Made by a program: the position numbers and the translations under genes. DNA of 64,000 nt from Dokdonella immobilis. GTDB lineage: Bacteria; Pseudomonadota; Gammaproteobacteria; Xanthomonadales; Rhodanobacteraceae. This document shows, in pieces, positions 58,320-64,000 of the stretch (position 1 is its first letter; the number at the start of each line of letters is the position of its first letter). The stretch lies in assembly GCF_900115085.1 (NCBI RefSeq), contig NZ_FOVF01000024.1, forward strand, positions 1 to 64,000, given 5' to 3'. The notes below the pieces were generated by a model. That model saw only the letters and a program-made list of their open reading frames with translations, was not told the origin of the DNA and searched no databases.

Positions 58320-58511
58320 ATGCCCGAGAACAGACCAGAGCCCGGTTATCGCAGCCAGCCATCCCGTCGTGCACCGACGCGACCAGCGATGCGTTCCCCG
58401 GCAGATGCATCCGGCTTCGGGCGACGGCATCCGCCGCGACGATGGCCAGTCATGCAGCGACGGATGCGGAAACAGCAAAGCGGATGCCAGAGCAGGAGAG
58501 TACCGACATGA
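58320..58511 (+). CDS. Putative 63-residue leader protein upstream of the lipoprotein gene
   Basis: An Arg/Pro-rich frame (MPENRPEPGYRSQPS...) that begins about 8 nt after the start site predicted from box 22. It ends in TGA overlapping the lipoprotein ATG as ATGA. There is no good ribosome site, so this is the weakest of the leader-frame candidates. Confidence 0.3.
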   Translation: MPENRPEPGYRSQPSRRAPTRPAMRSPADASGFGRRHPPRRWPVMQRRMRKQQSGCQSRRVPT

Positions 58512-58990
58512 AAGTTCCAGTCTTGATGAGTTGCATTCTGTCCATTGCCGCCTGCGCCTCGACCGGGGATCCGCATCGGGACGCGCTGCGCGACCAGGAG
58601 ACCGCCAGCGCCATCCTCGGCGGAATCATCGGCGGCGTGATCGGGCACCAGTTCGGCGATGGGCGCGGGCAAACCGCATTGACCGTGCTCGGCGCCACGG
58701 CCGGCGCCATGATCGGCGGCGGCCTGGCGCGCGATCGCACCATCTACGACGGTGAGCGCCGCGCCGCCTACCTCGCCTTCGAAAGTACGCCGAGTGGCGA
58801 CGCCGTGCCCTGGCGGGATCCGGATCATCGTGTCCATGGTTCCTATACCCCGCTTCGCACCTGGCGCGACAGCCGCGGACAGTATTGCCGCGAGTACCAG
58901 CAACTCGTGGTGATCGATGGTCGTGAACGCCGCGCCTACGGCACGGCCTGCCGGCAGCCCGATGGAAGCTGGCGCATCGTCGCCGACTGA
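58508..58990 (+). CDS. Lipoprotein with glycine-zipper (17-kDa antigen-like) domain
   Basis: A 160-residue outer-membrane lipoprotein. It has a short signal peptide with lipobox SIAAC (Cys about residue 16), then a glycine-zipper segment (ILGGIIGGVIGHQFGDG, then LGATAGAMIGGGLARD). A soluble domain with YCREYQQLVVIDGRERRAYGTACRQPDGSWRI follows, the pattern of the Rickettsia 17-kDa surface antigen family. Structural envelope role. ATG 58508 has GGAGAG upstream. Confidence 0.85.
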   Translation: MKVPVLMSCILSIAACASTGDPHRDALRDQETASAILGGIIGGVIGHQFGDGRGQTALTVLGATAGAMIGGGLARDRTIYDGERRAAYLAFESTPSGDAVPWRDPDHRVHGSYTPLRTWRDSRGQYCREYQQLVVIDGRERRAYGTACRQPDGSWRIVAD

Positions 58991-58999
58991 GGAGGTTCC

Positions 59000-59413
59000 A
59001 TGTTGAACAGCAAGCAAGTAATGGTCGTGGCATTCCTGTGCGCCCTGAGCGCGCCCGGCGCGTTCGCCGCGGACGGCATCGCGCGCGATTTCGAACGAAT
59101 CGACAGCGACGGCAACGGCGAACTGAGCTGGCCGGAGTTCAAGGCGCGCGGCAGCGAAGTGCTCTTCTTTGCCGACCTCGACAGCGATGGCGCGCTGAGC
59201 CGCGAGGAAGCCCCGCCAGGCCTGGCCCGGCGCTTCGATTCGATCGACGCCAATGGCGATGGCAGGCTCGAAGCCGATGAGGTCGAGGCCGAGCACAAGC
59301 GCATGTTCGAGGCCGCCGATCGCGATGGAAACGGAGAACTCACGCGCGCGGAAGTCGATGCCTTGCCGCGGCCGGGCAACGGTGGCCGTGGGCGAGGCGG
59401 AACCGGATCGTGA
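59000..59413 (+). CDS. Exported EF-hand calcium-binding protein
   Basis: A 137-residue protein with a signal peptide (VAFLCALSAPGAFA) and four canonical EF-hand loops (DSDGNGELSWPEF, DLDSDGALSREEA, DANGDGRLEADEV, DRDGNGELTRAEV), spaced as two pairs. Periplasmic calcium binding or buffering is expected. It starts 9 bp after the lipoprotein gene with GAGGAG upstream, so the two are co-transcribed. Confidence 0.87.
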   Translation: MLNSKQVMVVAFLCALSAPGAFAADGIARDFERIDSDGNGELSWPEFKARGSEVLFFADLDSDGALSREEAPPGLARRFDSIDANGDGRLEADEVEAEHKRMFEAADRDGNGELTRAEVDALPRPGNGGRGRGGTGS

Positions 59414-59473
59414 GGCAATCCCGCATGCCTCGTATCACCAAAGGCACCCGCTGAACGAAGCCCGGAGACCGCC

Positions 59474-60700
59474 ATGGAACGAATGCTGTCCGGCAATGCG
59501 ACCGCCAACTCCGAGGCGGTTCGTGGCATGCCCACCGAGGCTCGCGCAGAGCCGGTTCGAGCGCCGCAGTTGTCGCCGCGAGCGAGGCCGACCCGCTTTC
59601 GCGGCCTTCTCGAAAGCCTGCTGGCCAGGGCCGACATCCGTATCGACGGCGGACGCGCCTGGGACATGCAGGTGCACGAGCCGAGCACGTACCAGCGCCT
59701 GCTGGCACAAGGATCCCTCGGCCTCGGTGAGTCGTACATGGAGGGCGCCTGGGACAGCGAGGACCTCGAAGGCCTGCTCGCCCGCCTGCTCGAGGCCGGT
59801 CTGGATCGCCAGGTCATCACCTGGGCCGATCGTTGGGCCGTGCTGCGCGCGCGTCTGCTCAACCGGCAAAATGCGCGCCGGGCCTTCCAGGTCGGACAGC
59901 AGCATTACGATCTCGGCAACGACCTGTACCGGGCAATGCTCGGCAAGCGCATGGTCTACAGCTGTGCCTACTGGCGCGAAGCGGACGATCTGGATAGCGC
60001 CCAGGAAGCGAAGCTCGATCTGGTCTGCCGCAAACTGATGCTGCAGCCCGGCATGCGCGTACTCGACATCGGTTGCGGTTGGGGTGAAGCGCTCGAGTTC
60101 GCCGCCACCCATCACGGCGTCAGCGGAGTCGGAATCACCGTCTCCAACGAGCAGGCCGACCACGCCCGGCGGCTTTGCGCCGACCTGCCGGTGCAGACGC
60201 GCGTGCAGGACTATCGAAGCCTGGACGAACGCTTCCATCGCGTGTTCTCGATCGGCATGTTCGAACACGTCGGCGTGCGCAATTATCGACGCTACTTCGA
60301 AGTGGCGCGGCGCTGTCTTGCCGAGGACGGTGTGTTCCTGCTGCACACCATCGGCAGCAATGTCTCGGTGCGCACCACGGACCCGTGGATCGAGCGCTAC
60401 ATCTTCCCGAACTCGATGCTGCCTTCGGCCCGGCAGATCGCCGACGCCGTGGAGGGCTTGTTCGTGATCGAGGACTGGCACAACTTCGGCGTCGACTACG
60501 AGCGCACGCTGCTGGCCTGGCGCGACAACATCGAGCGCGCCTGGCCGAGCCTTCCGGCCCGCTACGACCTGCGTTTCCGGCGCATGTGGCGCTACTACCT
60601 GGCGGCCTCGATCGCCTGCTTTCGCACGCGGCAGGCCCAGCTCTGGCAGATCGTGCTGTCGCCGAAGGGCGTGCGTGGCGGTTATGTCGCTCCGCGCTAG
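59474..60700 (+). CDS. cfa: Cyclopropane-fatty-acyl-phospholipid synthase
   Basis: A 408-residue SAM-dependent methyltransferase. An N-terminal lipid-binding part (FRGLLESLLARADIRIDGG, LGESYMEGAWD) is followed by the catalytic domain: YDLGNDLYRAMLGKRMVYSC, SAM loop LDIGCGWGEALEFAA, MFEHVGVRNYRRYFE. It cyclopropanates membrane lipids, usually on entry into stationary phase or acid stress. It follows the EF-hand gene by 60 bp and probably belongs to the same transcript. Confidence 0.93.
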   Translation: MERMLSGNATANSEAVRGMPTEARAEPVRAPQLSPRARPTRFRGLLESLLARADIRIDGGRAWDMQVHEPSTYQRLLAQGSLGLGESYMEGAWDSEDLEGLLARLLEAGLDRQVITWADRWAVLRARLLNRQNARRAFQVGQQHYDLGNDLYRAMLGKRMVYSCAYWREADDLDSAQEAKLDLVCRKLMLQPGMRVLDIGCGWGEALEFAATHHGVSGVGITVSNEQADHARRLCADLPVQTRVQDYRSLDERFHRVFSIGMFEHVGVRNYRRYFEVARRCLAEDGVFLLHTIGSNVSVRTTDPWIERYIFPNSMLPSARQIADAVEGLFVIEDWHNFGVDYERTLLAWRDNIERAWPSLPARYDLRFRRMWRYYLAASIACFRTRQAQLWQIVLSPKGVRGGYVAPR

Positions 60701-60837
60701 GCGCCGCCCGCCGTCGATCGCGCTCGAATCGAGCCCATGCGTTTGCCGATGCTTGCACTGGTGGCCGGCAGGCCCGAGCGTGGTGCTCAGGCCGGCGCGC
60801 CGGTTCGATGCCTGATTCGGTCGTGAGGTCTCCACGC

Positions 60838-61932
60838 ATGCAGGCCGACCCGCCATCGACCTCCGTGCCCGGTGCGGAACCGGACCTGGCCGAGAAAGTC
60901 GCCTTCCTGCGACGGCCGCAGAGCTATCCGATGCCGGTCCAGCGCGTGGAAACGATTGAAACCCACATGTCGTGGCTGTTCCTGACCGAATGCGATGTGT
61001 ACAAGCTCAAGAAGCCCTATCGGCACGAACGCATCGACTATGCGTCTGCTGCAGCACGTCGCCTCAACTGCCTGCGCGAAGTGCGCCTGAACCGGCGTCT
61101 GGCGCCGGACTGCTACCTTGGTACGAGCCGGCTGACGGTCGACGCACGCGGCCGGATGAGCCTGGGTGGCTCCGGGCACGCGGTCGACTGGCTCGTGCAC
61201 ATGCGCCGCATGCCCGATTCGCAATCGCTCGAACGGCGACTGCAAGCCGGCCAGGTCGGTGCGGAGCAAATCGGACGCGTCGTCGCCGCATTGATGACGC
61301 TGTTCCGATCCGCGCCGAGCGCACGCTGGAGTCCACGGCACTATCGACGACACCTGTGCGCGAGCCTGGCTTACACGGCGGCAGAACTTCGCCGGCCCGA
61401 GTTCGGGCAGGACGTCGACGCGGTCGAAGCCATCCGCGCACATCTGCATCGCTTCATCGAAACGCACGCCGCGCTGCTGGCCGAACGCGTACGCGACAAT
61501 CACATCGTCGAAGGCCATGGCGACCTGCGCCCCGAGCACGTCTATCTGACCCAGCCGCCGAGCATCGTCGATTGCCTCGAGTTCGATCGCGAACTGCGCC
61601 TGCGCGACCCGGTCGATGAACTGGCATTCCTGGCCATGGAGTGCGACCGCCTGGGGCATCCCGAAGTGGATGCCTGGCTGTTCGCCGCCTATGCCGAGCG
61701 TTCGGGTGACGCGCCGCCCCGCGCCCTGGTCGAGTTCCACAAGGCATTCAATGCCTTTGCCCGGGCCAAGATCTCCGTCTGGCACCTCGACGATCCGTCG
61801 ACCGGACCCGCCTGCCAGTGGATCACCCGCGCCGCCGACTACCTCACCCGCGCCCGCACCTACGCAGCGCGCCTGCCGGCACCGGGCGACATTGCAACGA
61901 TCGGCGCAGCCCACATGCCGGTTACGCCATAG
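60838..61932 (+). CDS. Aminoglycoside-phosphotransferase-like kinase (COG2187 type)
   Basis: A 364-residue protein kinase-like fold. The Lys region is in CDVYKLKKPYRHERIDYA, and the catalytic Asp in EGHGDLRPEHVYLTQ with the metal-binding DCLEFD segment after it (IVDCLEFDRELRLRDPVDELAFL). This is the family often found fused to a nucleotide-kinase domain; here that domain is absent. The phosphorylated substrate is unknown, and antibiotic resistance is not implied. It lies 137 bp after cfa on the same strand. Confidence 0.75.
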   Translation: MQADPPSTSVPGAEPDLAEKVAFLRRPQSYPMPVQRVETIETHMSWLFLTECDVYKLKKPYRHERIDYASAAARRLNCLREVRLNRRLAPDCYLGTSRLTVDARGRMSLGGSGHAVDWLVHMRRMPDSQSLERRLQAGQVGAEQIGRVVAALMTLFRSAPSARWSPRHYRRHLCASLAYTAAELRRPEFGQDVDAVEAIRAHLHRFIETHAALLAERVRDNHIVEGHGDLRPEHVYLTQPPSIVDCLEFDRELRLRDPVDELAFLAMECDRLGHPEVDAWLFAAYAERSGDAPPRALVEFHKAFNAFARAKISVWHLDDPSTGPACQWITRAADYLTRARTYAARLPAPGDIATIGAAHMPVTP

Positions 61933-62076
61933 CGCACGGCGATTCGAAAACACATTGAGTCGGGGCAACTTGAGCGGCCCGAACAATCCGGATGTTGGTG
62001 GAATGCTGTTTCCGAATCACACGGGTGACAAGAAACTCATTGCCTTGCTGCGGCGGCTGCGTGTTTTTTTGTAGCT

Positions 62077-62101
62077 AAAAAGAGAGGCCCCTTGCGGGGC
62101 C
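62077..62101 (-). terminator. Rho-independent terminator facing the minus strand
   Basis: Read on the minus strand, a GGCCCC-GCAA-GGGGCC stem is followed by TCTCTTTTT (62077-62085). There is no minus-strand gene just to its right, so it may instead be a relic or help stop read-through in both directions. The surrounding 61933-62260 holds no gene. Confidence 0.5.
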
Positions 62102-62260
62102 CCGTTGGAATCCTGGTGCCCAGACTGGCCGGGATTCAGATTCGGATACCACGTTATTCGTCCCAGCCCTGCACTGGCACCATAGGGAGGGTGGGCGCTC
62201 GGTCTGTTGCAAACTCTCGGTGTATTTCCATAACTACCGAAACTATGGAACACTCAGCGC

Positions 62261-62854
62261 ATGCTTCCCGAACCCATTCGCCGCCTGTTTGCCCAAACCG
62301 GCACCCTTCGTAGCAGGGAACTGGAGGCGTATGGCATAAGGCGCATACAGCTCTCGCGTTGGGCGGCGGCGGGCGAACTGAATCGGCTGGGTCGCGGACT
62401 CTACGCGCTGCCGGATTACGCCCCGAACGAGCACGCCTCGCTGGTGGAAGTGGCGCGCCGCGCGCCTCATGTGGTGTTTTGCCTGCTGACGGCGCTGCGC
62501 TTCCATGAACTGACAACCCAGGCCCCATATGAGGTATGGATCGCGATCGGCAACAAGGAGCATCCGCCACGCCTGCTTTACCCGAAGCTGCGCGTACTTC
62601 GCTTTTCGCCAGAATCGCTCCATTACGGTGTGGAGGAGCATTCCGTGGACGGTGCCATGCTGAAGGTCACCAGCATGGCCAAAACGGTCGCCGACTGTTT
62701 CAAGTTCCGCAACAAGATCGGGCTGGACGTGGCCATTGAAGCGCGGCGCGAAGCGGTGAAGCGCCGGCGGGTCAGCGCTGACGAGATCTGGCGCGCAGCC
62801 AAGGTATGCAGAGTGGCTGCTGTCATGCGCCCGTACCTGGACTCGATCGAGTGA
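62261..62854 (+). CDS. AbiEi-family antitoxin
   Basis: A 197-residue protein. An N-terminal winged-helix domain (TGTLRSRELEAYGIRRIQLSRWAAAGEL; RLGRGLYALP) of the AbiEi antitoxin type is followed by the C-terminal domain with TALRFHELTTQAPYEVWIAI, KVTSMAKTVADCFKFRNKIG and IEARREAVKRRRVSADEI. AbiEi represses the operon and neutralises the nucleotidyltransferase toxin encoded next. ATG 62261 is used. The downstream toxin starts in a GTGA overlap. Confidence 0.85.
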   Translation: MLPEPIRRLFAQTGTLRSRELEAYGIRRIQLSRWAAAGELNRLGRGLYALPDYAPNEHASLVEVARRAPHVVFCLLTALRFHELTTQAPYEVWIAIGNKEHPPRLLYPKLRVLRFSPESLHYGVEEHSVDGAMLKVTSMAKTVADCFKFRNKIGLDVAIEARREAVKRRRVSADEIWRAAKVCRVAAVMRPYLDSIE

Positions 62855-63687
62855 GAAATCCACGAGCCGATTCGGTACGTGGCTTGCTGTTGAACCGGGC
62901 GCGTCAGCAAGGCGAGGACTACAACCAGTTGCTGACTCGCTACGCGCTGGAGCGCTGGTTGTACCGGTTGTCGGCATCCGATCAGCAGCCAGGTTTCGTG
63001 CTGAAGGGTGCCTTGCTGTTTGCGCTCTGGTTCGATGAGCCCCACCGGCCGACTCGTGATGCGGATTTTCTTGGATTCGGTGAGCCTGATCCGGAGCTGC
63101 TCCGCGCCCGTGTGCAATCGGTGTGCACGATCGCCTGCGACGACGGCATGCGCTTTGATCCCGAATCGGTACAGATCGAACCTATCCGAGAGCAGGCCAA
63201 CTACGAGGGTTTGCGTGCCGAGCTCCTGGGCCGGCTCGGTACGGCGCGCTGCAACGTGCAACTGGATGTGGGATATGGCGATGCGATAACGCCGGAGGCC
63301 CAGCAAATGGACTATCCGACGATCCTTGCAGATTTGCCTGTACCGCGCCTGCGCACCTACCCAAAGGAGACCGTGCTGGCAGAGAAGCTCGAAGCAACGA
63401 TCGTGCTGGGCATGCGCAACAGTCGCATGAAGGACTACTTCGACATGTGGGTGCTGCTGCGGCGAGGGGGCATCGATTCGAGGCTATTGGGAGCGGCCAT
63501 CCAAGCCACTTGCGAGCGACGTGGCACACCCCTCCCGGAAAGCTGGCCTATTGGCTGGTCGGCGCACTGCTCATCGAGCAGAACGACGAGTGGGCGATTC
63601 AACGTCGCTACAAGACACTGGAAACCCTGGCCACGGTTGTCGACAATCCCAACGTCAGTTTGCCAGCAGTGGCCAACTGACTCTTAA
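62851..63687 (+). CDS. AbiEii-family nucleotidyltransferase toxin, C-terminus replaced
   Basis: A 278-residue frame from GTG 62851 (GTGA overlap with the antitoxin stop). Residues 1-235 are typical of AbiEii/AbiGii toxins: LKGALLFALWFDEPHRPTRDADFLGFG holds the nucleotidyltransferase acidic pair, LDVGYGDAITP supplies the third acid, and KLEATIVLGMRNSRMKDYFDMWVL follows. From about base 63555 the text no longer fits the family (GWSAHCSSSRTTSG...). In the next frame the DNA encodes a transposase-like tail. The native C-terminal residues have thus been lost and toxicity may be gone. Confidence 0.75.
   Translation: MRNPRADSVRGLLLNRARQQGEDYNQLLTRYALERWLYRLSASDQQPGFVLKGALLFALWFDEPHRPTRDADFLGFGEPDPELLRARVQSVCTIACDDGMRFDPESVQIEPIREQANYEGLRAELLGRLGTARCNVQLDVGYGDAITPEAQQMDYPTILADLPVPRLRTYPKETVLAEKLEATIVLGMRNSRMKDYFDMWVLLRRGGIDSRLLGAAIQATCERRGTPLPESWPIGWSAHCSSSRTTSGRFNVATRHWKPWPRLSTIPTSVCQQWPTDS
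63555..63680 (+). mobile_element. Remnant of an IS256-family transposase C-terminus
   Basis: In the frame ending at TGA 63678-63680 the text WLVGALLIEQNDEWAIQRRY, then KTLETLATVVDNPNVSLPAVAN, resembles the last residues of IS256-type transposases as I recall them. Only about 42 codons remain, joined directly to the AbiEii gene. It marks an old insertion followed by deletion. Confidence 0.5.
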
Positions 63688-63750
63688 AGCCCGATACAAG
63701 CGGAAGCATTCGATGCCGCTCTCTGTTACACCACGGGTTGGAACGCCATC

Positions 63751-63963
63751 GTGCTAAGAAGCGGCTATCGGAACAAAGACACTCTTCGGGTGAAATTTAC
63801 GGACGAATATGCGTCTGTTTTCACTCTCGAATCAATTGAAAAGCAGGGCCTGCCCGCTTCAAAGGTGCCCCCAACCAGCGATGTACTGAGCGCCAGTATT
63901 TACGACCATGACGTTTTCTTGGCATTCGACGAGCAGGCTTCTCAGGATGCTCAGCCGAACTAG
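63751..63963 (+). CDS. Hypothetical protein fragment
   Basis: A 70-residue frame from GTG 63751 (VLRSGYRNKDTLRVKFTDEY...), open upstream to 63688 without a better start. No signal peptide, no recognised domain and no ribosome site. It may be a broken gene left by the neighbouring insertion event. Confidence 0.25.
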   Translation: MLRSGYRNKDTLRVKFTDEYASVFTLESIEKQGLPASKVPPTSDVLSASIYDHDVFLAFDEQASQDAQPN

Positions 63964-64000
63964 GACTGGGCTTTTGAGCTCTTTGCGGCCAACGGGTTAG

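Noticed and set aside
1-64000. tRNA, rRNA, CRISPR arrays, phage genes, replication origin
   Set aside because: Looked for cloverleaf ends, direct-repeat arrays, DnaA-box clusters and integrase/capsid genes; none could be supported.

Overview
The window is GC-rich, densely coded gammaproteobacterial DNA, most likely from the order Xanthomonadales (Lysobacterales). That placement rests on overall gene content and on a secreted protein whose C-terminus (-IF-x-x-GFE) resembles secreted proteins I recall from Dokdonella/Lysobacter-like bacteria. It is an inference, because no rRNA or other marker gene is present. No tRNA, rRNA or CRISPR array was seen.

Layout. (1) 1-4.5 kb: the decaying 3' end of an RHS polymorphic-toxin locus, with two tandem toxin-tip/immunity cassettes separated by broken RHS core fragments. 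(2) 4.5-7.3 kb: a two-gene minus-strand unit for a CXXCH-containing exported protein and a small cytochrome-like protein, then about 0.9 kb with no convincing gene. (3) 7.3-13.3 kb: universal stress proteins, a P-type cation ATPase and an alcohol dehydrogenase. (4) 13.4-18.8 kb: a large secreted beta-propeller-like protein, a TlpA-like thioredoxin, a PepSY protein and a DUF421 membrane protein. (5) 19-34.6 kb: stress and envelope genes (CHAD, BON, a second FtsH, flavodoxin, ribosome hibernation factor, Hsp20, host-attachment-like protein, MacAB-like transporter, DUF883, two GNAT-like proteins, a third Usp) and a Crp/Fnr regulator. (6) 34.5-37.3 kb: a hybrid histidine kinase and OmpR-type regulator. 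(7) 37.5-44.7 kb: alcohol dehydrogenase, SDR, erythromycin-esterase-like protein, phosphoribosyltransferase-hydrolase fusion and an adenosylcobalamin-type ribonucleotide reductase. (8) 44.8-55.2 kb: a full glycogen/alpha-glucan cluster (glgA, glgB, glgC, GH57, malQ, glgP) plus a CBS protein. (9) 55.5-62 kb: DUF2934, CarS-like protein, a truncated class V fructose bisphosphatase, diguanylate cyclase, lipoprotein, EF-hand protein, cyclopropane synthase and a kinase-like protein. (10) 62.2-64 kb: an AbiE-type toxin-antitoxin pair whose toxin is cut by an IS256-like transposase tail.

The unifying signal is regulatory. From 11 to 58.3 kb I count 22 copies of the FNR/Dnr/FixK-type palindrome TTGAY-N4-RTCAA, nearly all between genes. 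Most lie with their centre 61-75 bp upstream of a start codon, and most have a hexamer with A at position 2 and T at position 6 starting 21-22 bp beyond the box, as expected for activation from -41.5. They control stress proteins, ribosome hibernation, proteolysis, B12-dependent (oxygen-independent) dNTP synthesis, glycogen metabolism and membrane changes. The encoded Crp/Fnr protein (33782-34579) sits in the middle. I read 11-58 kb as a contiguous low-oxygen/dormancy regulon, comparable in logic to the DosR regulon or the low-oxygen-activated locus of Burkholderia.

Several of these promoters begin with a tiny, often Arg/Pro-rich reading frame that ends in an ATGA or GTGA overlap with the main gene. 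These look like translationally coupled leader peptides or unannotated small proteins.
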